Source: a virus
Length of the DNA stretch: 38,793 bases
IMG/VR virus record: IMGVR_UViG_3300047409_000559
Coordinates: 1 to 38,793 of that record
Reading direction: 5' to 3' (one strand)
The notes beneath the pieces were generated by a model. That model had not been told where the DNA came from. It was given only the letters and a program-made list of their open reading frames with translations, and did no database searches. Below, one piece after another: positions 1 to 5,555 of this stretch. How positions within the stretch are numbered: position 1 is the first letter of the stretch; every line of letters starts with the position of its first letter. The translations under genes were made by a program, and so were the position numbers.

Positions 1-127
1 GGCTCAGCGTGTGTGTCGAGGCTCAGCCACTGCTCGGCGAGTGACGCGTGGCCGGCGCGTTCGGCGATCAAGGATTGTGCGAAGTGGACATACGAGCTCA
101 CCACGTCCTTGCTCAGATGGCCGATGA
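1..127. repeat. Terminal direct repeat, copy 1 (circular-contig overlap)
   Basis: The first 127 bases match bases 38667-38793 exactly; I checked this base by base. Both copies lie inside the integrase reading frame, which becomes continuous when one copy is removed. An overlap of exactly 127 is the usual maximum assembly k-mer, so this is most simply the mark of a circular assembly graph and not a biological terminal repeat. Confidence 0.95.
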
Positions 128-959
128 TGCGCCGCAGGCCGAGCTCGTCGCCGGGATAGGTCACCAGGTACCAGGTGGCGAACGTGTGGCGCAGACGGTG
201 TGGGCCGGCGTCGGCAACGCCAGCGAGTTTTCCGAGACGTTCGATCACCTGGCTGCCACCTGGTGCTTCGAGTGGATAGCCATCGCGACCCAGGAATAGC
301 CGTTGTCCCGATCGGTCTGATGCGGGCCGCTCGCCCAGATAGCGCCGCAGGGCGCGCGCGGTGCGGCCGCCGTCTCGCCGCGCGTCGACACCGATGGGCA
401 CCAGCCGCTCGCGTCGCCCCTTGGCCTCGGCGCCGACCACGATCAGGCGCTGGTCGAGACGAACATGATCGAGCGTGATGGTGCAGGCCTCGCCGATGCG
501 CATGCCCGTGTCGAGCAGCAGCAGGAATAACGCCTCGTCACGTGCGGGCATCTGCGACGAGCGACACGCGCCCCACAGGGCGATGACCTCGGTCTGGGTG
601 AAGGGTTGGCGCAGACGCTGGGCGATCTTGACCCGCCGCACGGCGTGCAGCGGATCGTCGGGCAGGATGCCTTCGCGCTCGAGGAAGCGTGAGAACAGGC
701 GCATGATGTCGACGAACACCATGCCGGCGACCTCACCGCCACGACTGCGTCGCCGATCGCTGTGGCTCTGGTACCACAGCAACGCCTGGCGGACGTTCGG
801 CGACGTCAGCGCGTCGAGGGTGGGCGCGATTCCGCGGGCGTCGAGATAGCGCAGAAACACGCATTCGAAGTACAGGTACTGGCGCTGGGTCGCTACCGTG
901 CGACCCTCAGATGCGACGACGAGTTGATGGTAGGCAACGGCATCGCCCAGGTTTTTCAC
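1..959 (-). CDS. int: Tyrosine recombinase integrase (residues 1-319; the rest lies at the other window end)
   Basis: Site-specific recombinase for prophage integration and excision. I translated the reverse strand from a GTG at 959-957, preceded by a GGGAGGGAAGG ribosome-binding site. It stays open to base 1 and continues in frame at 38666-38582 once the duplicated ends are joined, giving 347 residues. The N-terminal part (about 1-115) looks like a SAM-like core-binding domain. The catalytic domain shows the full tyrosine-recombinase set: R154 (TGMRIGEA), K180 (AEAKGRRERL), H254 and R257 (HRLRHTF), H281 (GHLS) and the nucleophile Y290 (VSSYVHF). A short tail carries a CTQC pair. All catalytic residues are present, so the enzyme should be active. 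A LexA-like box sits 27 bp upstream of the start. The gene is broken only by the linear cut of a circular sequence. Confidence 0.95.
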   Translation of the reverse strand, partial: MKNLGDAVAYHQLVVASEGRTVATQRQYLYFECVFLRYLDARGIAPTLDALTSPNVRQALLWYQSHSDRRRSRGGEVAGMVFVDIMRLFSRFLEREGILPDDPLHAVRRVKIAQRLRQPFTQTEVIALWGACRSSQMPARDEALFLLLLDTGMRIGEACTITLDHVRLDQRLIVVGAEAKGRRERLVPIGVDARRDGGRTARALRRYLGERPASDRSGQRLFLGRDGYPLEAPGGSQVIERLGKLAGVADAGPHRLRHTFATWYLVTYPGDELGLRRIIGHLSKDVVSSYVHFAQSLIAERAGHASLAEQWLSLDTHAE

Positions 960-1342
960 GGCCTTCCCTCCCCAGGGAGTCTCTAGAACGATTGTTCTAG
1001 CAGGAAGGGTGTGGCGGTCTGGGCGATGCGCAAGAGGCGGACGTGAGGCGGGGCGGCGGTTAAGCGTCACAGACGAGTCAAGGGCCAACTAGGTGGCTAC
1101 TAGCACGGGGCTGACGGACCGATAAGACCCCGTTATCTCGTCGTCAACGTTTTTGAGGAGCCTGTTAGGAGCCTGTTGAGACTTCCTAACTGCGGTATCG
1201 TCGGGAGTCCTAACTGTGCGTTCGGCAGAGTCGAGCTCAGCTAAGGGGACCGGCGAGAATAAAGTTGCACATTCCAGGGTCGCGTCCCCTCAGTTTGATC
1301 CCGGATCCGACCGTTGTCGGAGCGGATTGTGAAACGTTATTC
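960..1342. other. Repeat-rich non-coding stretch between int and repressor; candidate attP/arm-site region
   Basis: No convincing gene. Besides the LexA-like box it holds: a tandem 11-bp repeat AGGAGCCTGTT (1156-1166, 1167-1177); the heptamer GTTAGGA/TCCTAAC three times (1164-1170 forward, 1184-1190 and 1208-1214 reverse); a hairpin TCCGAC-CGTT-GTCGGA (1306-1321) downstream of the repressor gene; and a long imperfect inverted repeat (1241-1266 with 1333-1358) whose arms share GGGGACCGG and whose right arm enters the repressor 3' end. Such clustered short repeats beside an integrase gene are typical of attachment sites with arm-type binding sites, but no core can be proven without the host attB. 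Confidence 0.4.
983..1000. promoter_or_regulatory. LexA/SOS-box-like inverted repeat upstream of int
   Basis: A perfect inverted repeat, CTAGAAC-GATT-GTTCTAG. Its core GAAC-N4-GTTC is the LexA recognition pattern known from Bacillus and Actinobacteria. It lies just upstream of the integrase ribosome-binding site and start (959), where LexA bound there would block int transcription. Control of int by host LexA is inference; the sequence match itself is exact. Confidence 0.6.
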
Positions 1343-1750
1343 CTACCGGTCCCCTAAGAGGTGGGCCATATCTCGGGCGCCGTCGATGCCGCGCGTGAAA
1401 GCTTTGATGATCGTGCCCCAGTAGACGCGTGGGAGCCCGTGCAGGATGTCGGCCATTTCGGCCGTCGTTGCCTGGATCGCCAGCTCCTCGGCGTTGAGCT
1501 CTGAGCGCTCTCTGGCGCGAGTGCGCGCGGTGTTGTCGTAGCCGGCCAGGCGTTCGAGATAGGCGCGCTCGACGCCGAAGAAGTCGGCGAGCTTCCACAC
1601 GTTGAGCTGGTCGATGCCCTTGCCGCGGCGCCAGCGGGAAACGTTGCCCTCGTACTCGCCGAGCGCGCGGGCCAGTTGAGCTGGCGTGAGGCCTCGTTCG
1701 CGCCTGAGTCGTTCGATCGCGTCAGAGAACGATGCGTCCTGGTCAGGCAT
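1343..1750 (-). CDS. XRE/Cro-CI-type helix-turn-helix repressor
   Basis: A 135-residue DNA-binding protein. Residues about 9-66 form an XRE helix-turn-helix: helices around LTPAQLARALG and NVSRWRRGKG, followed by LNVWKLADFFGV, the usual CI/Cro layout. The remaining 65 residues show no LexA-type S24 protease signature, so autocleavage is not evident. The ATG at 1750 is preceded by AAGGA at about 8 nt, and a -35 TTGCGC / -10 TATACT promoter lies directly upstream. It is transcribed away from an excisionase-like gene, the classic position of the lysogeny repressor. It could equally be a Cro-like regulator; its role as immunity repressor is inferred from position. Confidence 0.85.
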   Translation of the reverse strand: MPDQDASFSDAIERLRRERGLTPAQLARALGEYEGNVSRWRRGKGIDQLNVWKLADFFGVERAYLERLAGYDNTARTRARERSELNAEELAIQATTAEMADILHGLPRVYWGTIIKAFTRGIDGARDMAHLLGDR

Positions 1751-1770
1751 GGAGCCGGTCCTTCCTGCCC

Positions 1771-1799
1771 AGTATACGCAAAGTGCCTGACTTGCGCAA
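1771..1799 (-). promoter_or_regulatory. Leftward promoter of the repressor gene
   Basis: On the reverse strand, -35 TTGCGC (1799-1794), a 17-bp spacer and -10 TATACT (1776-1771). The predicted start near 1764 leaves a leader of about 14 nt that still contains AAGGA before the ATG at 1750. Confidence 0.6.
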
Positions 1800-1860
1800 C
1801 GTGAGTAACTTGCGCGAGCGAGTGATAGGAGCTATCATACCGAACGTGACACCACACGTT
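1790..1860. promoter_or_regulatory. Operator-like repeats in the divergent switch region
   Basis: Three elements overlap the promoters. A direct repeat ACTTGCGC (1790-1797 and 1808-1815) covers or abuts both -35 boxes with 18-bp spacing. A palindrome TGATAG-GAG-CTATCA (1823-1837) covers the rightward -10. An inverted repeat AACGTG-N6-CACGTT (1843-1860) covers the GTG start. They are candidate binding sites for the repressor and the excisionase-like protein; which protein binds which site cannot be told from sequence. Confidence 0.5.
1810..1838 (+). promoter_or_regulatory. Rightward promoter of the excisionase-like gene
   Basis: -35 TTGCGC (1810-1815), a 17-bp spacer and -10 TATCAT (1833-1838). 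It mirrors the leftward promoter with the same -35 hexamer, and the two -35 boxes are 10 bp apart. A GTG lies 7 nt after the -10, so the mRNA would be leaderless or nearly so. Confidence 0.55.
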
Positions 1861-2073
1861 GTGAGAGATAGCATGGGGGAAGGCCACGTGTCCGATCTGC
1901 TCACGCCAGGCGAGGTCGCGCCCATGCTCAATGTCGCCGCGAGCACCGTTCGCGGTTGGCTCAAGCGGGGCGTCCTGCCTGGTTTTCAAACTCCAGGCGG
2001 CGTCTGGCGCATCCATCGCCGCGATGCGGAGCGACTCCGACCCCCCGAACCTCAGCCCGAGGCAGCCGCCTGA
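1846..2073 (+). CDS. Excisionase-like / MerR-type winged helix DNA-binding protein
   Basis: A small DNA-binding protein of 75 residues from GTG 1846. The core LLTPGEVAPMLNVAASTVRG followed by WLKRGVLPG and GVWRIHRRDAER is the excisionase-family helix-turn-helix with wing (AlpA/Xis-like). The start is uncertain: GTG 1846 lies 7 nt after a -10 box and would be leaderless; ATG 1873 and GTG 1888 (preceded by GGGGAAGG) are in-frame alternatives. It is divergent from the repressor and could act as excisionase or as the opposing lytic regulator. A related gene lies on the reverse strand at 5289-5480. Confidence 0.75.
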   Translation: MTPHVVRDSMGEGHVSDLLTPGEVAPMLNVAASTVRGWLKRGVLPGFQTPGGVWRIHRRDAERLRPPEPQPEAAA

Positions 2074-2096
2074 TCTAACTGCTAGACACCGTGCGT

Positions 2097-2162
2097 GGGT
2101 CCAACCGAAACCTGGACCCGCGGACATGAAAGAGGACGGATACCCGAAACGTACCCGTCCTC
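2097..2162 (+). promoter_or_regulatory. Twin leader hairpins sharing a CCGAAAC loop
   Basis: Two consecutive hairpins lie between the excisionase-like gene and the next small gene. The first is GGGTCCA / TGGACCC (2097-2103, 2113-2119), the second GAGGACGG / CCGTCCTC (2132-2139, 2155-2162). Both present the heptamer CCGAAAC in the loop (2105-2111 and 2144-2150). No U-tract follows, so they do not look like intrinsic terminators. They precede the GAGGAAG ribosome-binding site of the gene at 2187, which suggests an RNA-level control element or protein-binding leader. Confidence 0.45.
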
Positions 2163-2186
2163 AACAACTACGAAAGAGGAAGAACC

Positions 2187-2303
2187 TTGGACGCCCCACT
2201 CGATTCCGCAGTTGCATCCCAATCATACGCAATCGCCGTTAATACGCAACCGGCTCAGTTTACCGGTGACGTAACGATTACGTCAGGGTCACATCTCGCA
2301 TGA
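2187..2303 (+). CDS. Small protein (38 aa), unknown function
   Basis: TTG-started ORF with AGAGGAAG 6-7 nt upstream. Its stop overlaps the next start as ATGA at 2300. The product begins MDAPLDSAVAS and shows no membrane segment or known motif. Support comes from the ribosome-binding site and the overlap rather than from homology. It would be the first gene of the early rightward operon. Confidence 0.5.
   Translation: MDAPLDSAVASQSYAIAVNTQPAQFTGDVTITSGSHLA
2267..2285. promoter_or_regulatory. Perfect palindrome TGACGTAA-CGA-TTACGTCA
   Basis: An 8-bp perfect inverted repeat with a 3-bp centre, just upstream of the start at 2300 and abutted by a second short repeat (ACCGG 2249-2253 / CCGGT 2263-2267). 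It lies inside the 2187-2303 ORF. It is a candidate operator, or a hairpin near the ribosome-binding site of the gene at 2300. Confidence 0.4.
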
Positions 2304-2485
2304 GCGAGATCTGGGATGTGCAGAGCGACGTGCGCGCGCTGCAGTCTGAAAACCAGAGCCTGCGTACCGACCTCGACAACCTGCTCGAGGAAACCCGGCA
2401 GCAGCGCCAGGAGCTCGCCGACCTCAAGCGCTGGCTCACGGCGCTCAGGGATCGTATCGATCGGCGAGAGCTCGTGGGCGCATGA
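2300..2485 (+). CDS. Small coiled-coil protein (61 aa)
   Basis: Almost the whole protein is a predicted coiled coil: heptad-like leucine spacing runs through VRALQSENQSLRTDLDNLLE and on to LKRWLTALRDR. No catalytic motif. It overlaps its upstream and downstream neighbours by 4 bp, so it is translated with the early operon. Function unknown; dimerising accessory proteins of this kind are common in phage early regions. Confidence 0.7.
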   Translation: MSEIWDVQSDVRALQSENQSLRTDLDNLLEETRQQRQELADLKRWLTALRDRIDRRELVGA

Positions 2486-2664
2486 CCACCGAGTCGACCC
2501 ACACCGTCAATTACGAGCGGGTCGTCCGCTTTGCAGGGGAGCGGCACTTCGGTTACGTGGTGACCTGCTCCTGCGGTTTCAAGTGCGAGAAGCACTACGC
2601 GGGGACGGCCGCGGCGAAGTGCGCCAACGACCACGCGGGCAAATCCGGAGAGGCACAGGCGTGA
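2482..2664 (+). CDS. Small cysteine-containing protein (60 aa)
   Basis: The central CSCGFKCEKHY with a later CANDH gives a possible zinc-binding C-x-C-x3-C...C-x3-H arrangement. Its start overlaps the preceding stop (ATGA) and its stop overlaps the next GTG (GTGA). Not recognised further. Confidence 0.65.
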   Translation: MTTESTHTVNYERVVRFAGERHFGYVVTCSCGFKCEKHYAGTAAAKCANDHAGKSGEAQA

Positions 2665-2792
2665 ACTGGGACGAGATCGTCTACCGCGTCACCCTGCTGG
2701 CCGTGATCCTGGGCCTGGTCTGGCTGGTGTTGGCGCCCATGCCCAGCGGTGAGCCGCTCCTGCAACTCGTCCACCAGGCGTACATCGCATGA
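2661..2792 (+). CDS. Small one-TM membrane protein (43 aa)
   Basis: GTG start in a GTGA overlap. Residues about 8-27 (VTLLAVILGLVWLVLAPMP) form a single hydrophobic segment, with a short charged N-terminus and a short C-terminal tail. Function unknown; single-span proteins in early phage operons can act in lysis control or superinfection exclusion, but nothing here decides this. Confidence 0.6.
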   Translation: MNWDEIVYRVTLLAVILGLVWLVLAPMPSGEPLLQLVHQAYIA

Positions 2793-2950
2793 CGACCACG
2801 GCTGAGCGTGCGGTCGTGCCGCCGTCTGAGAAACCGATGGGTCGCATCCCGTGTCTGGACTGGACGTGCACGCGTGAGCACGAGTGGCTGCCGGTGGGAC
2901 CGACGCGGGCGGACTACCACCTGGTCGACGAGGACGCGTCGAAATCGTGA
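2789..2950 (+). CDS. Small hypothetical protein (53 aa)
   Basis: Joined to both neighbours by ATGA and GTGA overlaps. It contains CLDWTCTREHEW, a possible metal-binding C-x4-C-x3-H, in an otherwise acidic protein ending DEDASKS. Not recognised. Confidence 0.6.
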   Translation: MTTTAERAVVPPSEKPMGRIPCLDWTCTREHEWLPVGPTRADYHLVDEDASKS

Positions 2951-3192
2951 CGGTGGCCGTGCCCTCGATTCGGATGACCGCGGCGGTGGACGCGGCGTAC
3001 ACGAAGTACGTCTCGGACCACCACGGCGATCTCAGCGACGTCGAGGGATTCGCCAGCACGATGTTCAACGCCGGCGCTCGCCACGCGGTGACGGCGATGG
3101 TTTTGTTCGGCGATATCGTGCCGCAGCTCCACCGCATCGAGGGCAAGGTCAAGGCCTTGCTCGAGCTGCTGGAGGCGTTCGACGAGCCGTGA
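2947..3192 (+). CDS. Hypothetical protein (81 aa)
   Basis: GTG start overlapping the previous stop. The protein is largely helical: AAYTKYVSDHHGDL in the middle and a C-terminal helix IEGKVKALLELLEAF that looks like a short coiled coil. No recognisable domain. It lies directly before the RusA-like gene with a GTGA overlap. Confidence 0.65.
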   Translation: MTVAVPSIRMTAAVDAAYTKYVSDHHGDLSDVEGFASTMFNAGARHAVTAMVLFGDIVPQLHRIEGKVKALLELLEAFDEP

Positions 3193-3554
3193 CGGTGCAA
3201 GGCTTTGTCATGGCCGGTTGGCTGCCGGCGGCCACGGTGAACGGCCAGAGAGGCCACTGGAGCACGTATCAGCGCAAGCTCAGGGGTGCCCAGGTGCATA
3301 CCACCGTGTGCGCGCGTGAGGCCGGCATCATCCCGCTGCAGGGCCGCGCGAAGGTCACCATCACGCTGACGTTCCCGGTGCAGCGTCGTCGGGATACCGA
3401 CAACCTGTATGCCCGGTGCAAGGGCATTCTGGATGGGCTGGTCAGGGGCGGCATCCTCGCTGACGACGACACCGAGCACCTGGAGCTCGTGGTCCGCGGC
3501 GTTGTGTGCAGTGGCTACACGTCGACCATGATCGAGCTCGAGGACGTGGCGTGA
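3189..3554 (+). CDS. rusA: RusA-family Holliday junction resolvase
   Basis: Endonuclease that resolves branched DNA made during phage recombination and before packaging. The 121 residues match RusA length. The diagnostic region RRRDTDNLYARCKGILDGL followed by GGILADDDTEH gives the conserved aspartates (D69, D71, D82, and D92-D94) and K78 of the RusA active site, together with N72. The GTG start is in a GTGA overlap with its neighbour. It fits with the Rad52-type annealing protein encoded downstream. Exact symbol use is by family. Confidence 0.85.
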   Translation: MTVQGFVMAGWLPAATVNGQRGHWSTYQRKLRGAQVHTTVCAREAGIIPLQGRAKVTITLTFPVQRRRDTDNLYARCKGILDGLVRGGILADDDTEHLELVVRGVVCSGYTSTMIELEDVA

Positions 3555-3937
3555 GGGCTGTCGTTGCCGCGTCGATGCTGCTCACCGTGTTGACGGTCAG
3601 GACGGCCCACGCGCGGGACGTGGGCGACGATCCCATACCGGTCGTCAATCAGGACGATGCCCAGGACCAGGTCGTCGAGGCCGTCGTCGAGCAGCCGGTC
3701 GATCCGCGGGTGGCGTGCATCGAGATGAAAGAAAGCGGGGGCGCCAACGTGTGGAACCGCGGGGGCAGTGGCGCTGGCGGCGTGCTGCAGTACTTCCCGT
3801 CCACGTTCCACCGCGGAGCACTGGAGATGGGCCACCCCGAGTGGTCCCTGTGGGTGCCCTGGCAGGCACGGCTGGTGGCCGCCCACGACCTTCAGATGGG
3901 GAGACGGCGGCAATGGGTGGTCACCGGTTGCCCATGA
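3551..3937 (+). CDS. Secreted lysozyme-like / Rpf-type transglycosylase
   Basis: A 128-residue exported peptidoglycan-cleaving candidate. Residues 1-20 form a signal peptide (VRAVVAASMLLTVLTVRTAHA). The mature part has CIEMKESGG with E61 as likely catalytic acid, GGVLQYFPSTF, and PWQARLVA, the pattern of actinobacterial resuscitation-promoting-factor and transglycosylase-like domains. Cysteines 56 and 127 could form the disulphide seen in such domains. Its start overlaps the resolvase stop, and its stop overlaps the next gene, which encodes a one-TM protein. This may be an early-encoded endolysin or a wall-remodelling protein. Placement in an early operon is unusual for lysis. Confidence 0.7.
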   Translation: MRAVVAASMLLTVLTVRTAHARDVGDDPIPVVNQDDAQDQVVEAVVEQPVDPRVACIEMKESGGANVWNRGGSGAGGVLQYFPSTFHRGALEMGHPEWSLWVPWQARLVAAHDLQMGRRRQWVVTGCP

Positions 3938-4125
3938 ATAGAGCGGCCCGTCAGAAATACCTCGATGAGATCTACGCGATGGACAACGCCGGCCGTCGGC
4001 GCCGCAGTCTGACCGAGGTCATTGTCGTCGCCACGATATGGGGAGTGATCCTCGGGGTCAGCGTGCTGATCCTGGTGGGGTCGGTCTTTCTCATAGTCGC
4101 GGTGGTGAGGCAGTTCTGGTCATGA
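3934..4125 (+). CDS. Small one-TM protein (63 aa), holin-like candidate
   Basis: Basic N-terminal half (MNRAARQKYLDEIY and a GRRRRS cluster) followed by a long hydrophobic stretch, about residues 32-60 (VIVVATIWGVILGVSVLILV and on). The start at 3934 is in an ATGA overlap with the lysozyme-like gene; a longer in-frame ATG at 3912 is less likely. The pairing with a wall hydrolase suggests a holin or spanin-like role, but one TM segment and a cytoplasmic basic head fit several functions. Confidence 0.6.
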   Translation: MNRAARQKYLDEIYAMDNAGRRRRSLTEVIVVATIWGVILGVSVLILVGSVFLIVAVVRQFWS

Positions 4126-4916
4126 CGGTACGGACGAGCTCTGACGCGTCGATTCTGAGCCAGTTGATCGGGCTGCACTACTACCACGAGCCGATCATGC
4201 TCGACGCCACGTGGGGTTTCGGGCGGATCTGGCGTGGCTGTCCGTATCAGCCGACCACGCGTTTCGACGCCAGAGCCTTGCCTGGCGTCGATGTCGTCGG
4301 TGAGTGGAGCCAGTTACCGGACCTGTTCGCGCCGGCTGCATTTCAAGCCATCGTCTGGGATCCGCCCCACCAGACTGACGGCGGCATGGGCGCGCTGGAT
4401 GGCGACTGGGGCAACAACTACGGCACCACCGGCGAGAACGTCCGCGGCTTTCCGAACATCACGCACCTGTACCCGGGCTTTCTCGAAGCAGCACGTGTGG
4501 TCCTGCAGCCAGTGGTTGGCACCGTGTTCTGCAAGATCGCCGACCAGGTACATCAGCAGGAGCAGCAACTGCAGGCGGTCGATTTCGTGATCGCCTGCCG
4601 TGCGGCAGGCTGGACGGTGTGCGAGATGGTGCCGAAGATGCGGCGACCTGGCGCGACCGATCCACGCTGGCGGCGGCAATTGCACATCCGCAAGGCCTGG
4701 TCGTACTGGATCTGTGCCCATCCTGGACCGACGTGTCCGGCGGTGGGGGTCGCGCTGGTGCAGCCCTGCCAGGGCTGCGGTCGTGATTTTCGGACGCAAC
4801 GGAGCGACGCCAGGACGTGTGGCGATCGCTGCCGAAAGCGCCTCCAGCGACCTCGAAATGTCCCACTTATCAGAAGTGGCAGCCAATTGATAAATGGGAC
4901 AAATCCGACCCCATGA
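4122..4916 (+). CDS. DNA methyltransferase with DPPH motif and C-terminal zinc finger
   Basis: Likely S-adenosylmethionine-dependent DNA amino-methyltransferase of 264 residues. MLDATWGFG (residues 26-34) is the SAM-binding motif I, and VWDPPH (78-83) is the catalytic motif IV, the DPP[YWFH] signature of N6-adenine or N4-cytosine enzymes. The C-terminal 60 residues carry CQGCGRDF and CGDRCRKR, a four-cysteine zinc finger that could bind DNA. Start and stop overlap neighbours by ATGA. No restriction partner is nearby, so it probably protects phage DNA or acts in regulation. A 14-bp inverted repeat lies inside its 3' end. Confidence 0.8.
   Translation: MTVRTSSDASILSQLIGLHYYHEPIMLDATWGFGRIWRGCPYQPTTRFDARALPGVDVVGEWSQLPDLFAPAAFQAIVWDPPHQTDGGMGALDGDWGNNYGTTGENVRGFPNITHLYPGFLEAARVVLQPVVGTVFCKIADQVHQQEQQLQAVDFVIACRAAGWTVCEMVPKMRRPGATDPRWRRQLHIRKAWSYWICAHPGPTCPAVGVALVQPCQGCGRDFRTQRSDARTCGDRCRKRLQRPRNVPLIRSGSQLINGTNPTP
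4859..4901. repeat. 14-bp inverted repeat in the methyltransferase 3' end
   Basis: TGTCCCACTTATCA (4859-4872) and TGATAAATGGGACA (4888-4901) are complementary at 13 of 14 positions with a 15-bp spacer. In RNA made from the reverse strand the one mismatch becomes a G-U pair. It lies 12 bp before the start of the next gene. It could be an operator for methyltransferase autoregulation or an RNA hairpin. Confidence 0.5.
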
Positions 4917-5110
4917 ACCTGTCGATTGACGACCTGAGCGCCTTCGGACGGGCGCGACTTGAAGACGACTACCGCGGTGTTGAGCGACGAGACGGTGGCA
5001 AGACGTCGCGGGCGGATTTCGCGCTGGGGTGGATGGCGCTGGCTGTTCGCTACAAGCTCTGGACGCTGTTTACGCCCGAAGCCCGGGCGCGGATTGAGGC
5101 AGCGGCCTGA
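4913..5110 (+). CDS. Hypothetical protein (65 aa)
   Basis: Starts in an ATGA overlap with the methyltransferase and ends in TGATG with the next gene. Compact, mostly helical (RADFALGWMALAVRYKLWTL) with a charged N-terminal half. No motif recognised. Confidence 0.65.
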   Translation: MNLSIDDLSAFGRARLEDDYRGVERRDGGKTSRADFALGWMALAVRYKLWTLFTPEARARIEAAA

Positions 5111-5286
5111 TGGCGAACTACCTGGACGATCTCGCTGCCCAGATGCAGGTGGCGGCAGACCGGCTGAGCCAGGAGCCGGGCCATTTCCAACAACATTTCG
5201 CCAAGCATCTTTTGGAAGACAAGAAAACCGTTTTGCTCCTGGCCCTGCGCGAGCCTGCCGAACCAGCGGAGGTTACGCCGGGGTGA
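5110..5286 (+). CDS. Hypothetical protein (58 aa)
   Basis: Last gene of the first early operon, joined to the previous gene by TGATG. Helical, amphipathic sequence (YLDDLAAQMQVAAD; HLLEDKKTVLLLALRE). It ends 2 bp before the convergent excisionase-like gene. Not recognised. Confidence 0.6.
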   Translation: MANYLDDLAAQMQVAADRLSQEPGHFQQHFAKHLLEDKKTVLLLALREPAEPAEVTPG

Positions 5287-5288
5287 GG

Positions 5289-5480
5289 CTAGGGCTGGCG
5301 GTGAGAGTCGATGAAGCGTTCGAGCTCGGCGCGTTCGATGCGGTAGCCGGTCTGGCGCGAGACCAGGACGCCGACCAGGTCGCCGTTGCGCAGCCAGCGC
5401 CGGACGGTGTCGGCGGTGACGTGCAGCTCGAGCGCGACGTCGTCCACGGTCAGGAATCGCTGTTCGTCGGCCACCACCAT
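5289..5480 (-). CDS. Second excisionase-family helix-turn-helix protein
   Basis: A 63-residue DNA-binding protein: FLTVDDVALELHVTADTVRR then WLRNGDLVG and GYRIERAELERFI, an excisionase/AlpA-like winged helix. The ATG at 5480 is chosen because it lies 9 nt after an extended -10 and begins MVVADEQRF directly before the fold; an upstream in-frame ATG at 5546 would overlap the divergent promoter. It is convergent with the first early operon and divergent from the recombination operon. It may repress that operon or serve as the excisionase; the paralogue at 1846-2073 competes for that role. Confidence 0.8.
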   Translation of the reverse strand: MVVADEQRFLTVDDVALELHVTADTVRRWLRNGDLVGVLVSRQTGYRIERAELERFIDSHRQP

Positions 5481-5489
5481 AAGGGTGCA

Positions 5490-5498
5490 AGTATACCA
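5490..5498 (-). promoter_or_regulatory. Extended -10 promoter of the second excisionase-like gene
   Basis: Reverse-strand TGG-TATACT (TATACT at 5495-5490). No good -35 at 17 bp. The predicted start near 5483 leaves a leader of only about 3 nt before the ATG. Confidence 0.5.
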
Positions 5499-5541
5499 CC
5501 GAGTCGCGCAATCACACAGTGTAGCACCATACCAATTCGAG

Positions 5542-5547
5542 TACAAT
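5542..5547 (+). promoter_or_regulatory. -10 element of the recombination/replication operon
   Basis: TACAAT, 8 nt before an ATG (5556) that opens a 10-codon leader peptide. No clear -35 hexamer. The predicted transcript is almost leaderless. Confidence 0.5.
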
Positions 5548-5555
5548 CAAGACAC

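Noticed and set aside
1354-2127. Reverse-strand ORF of 257 codons across repressor and excisionase-like gene
   Set aside because: It overlaps the repressor in another frame and crosses the promoter region; Ser/Arg/Thr-rich shadow composition.
2127-2242. 38-codon basic ORF starting ATG 2127 between the two hairpins
   Set aside because: The TTG-started ORF at 2187 has a far better ribosome-binding site and couples to the next gene; the 2127 start is boxed in by hairpins.
3912-3933. Longer start for the TM protein at 3934
   Set aside because: ATG 3912 would overlap the lysozyme-like gene by 26 bp, whereas ATG 3934 gives the ATGA junction used throughout this operon.
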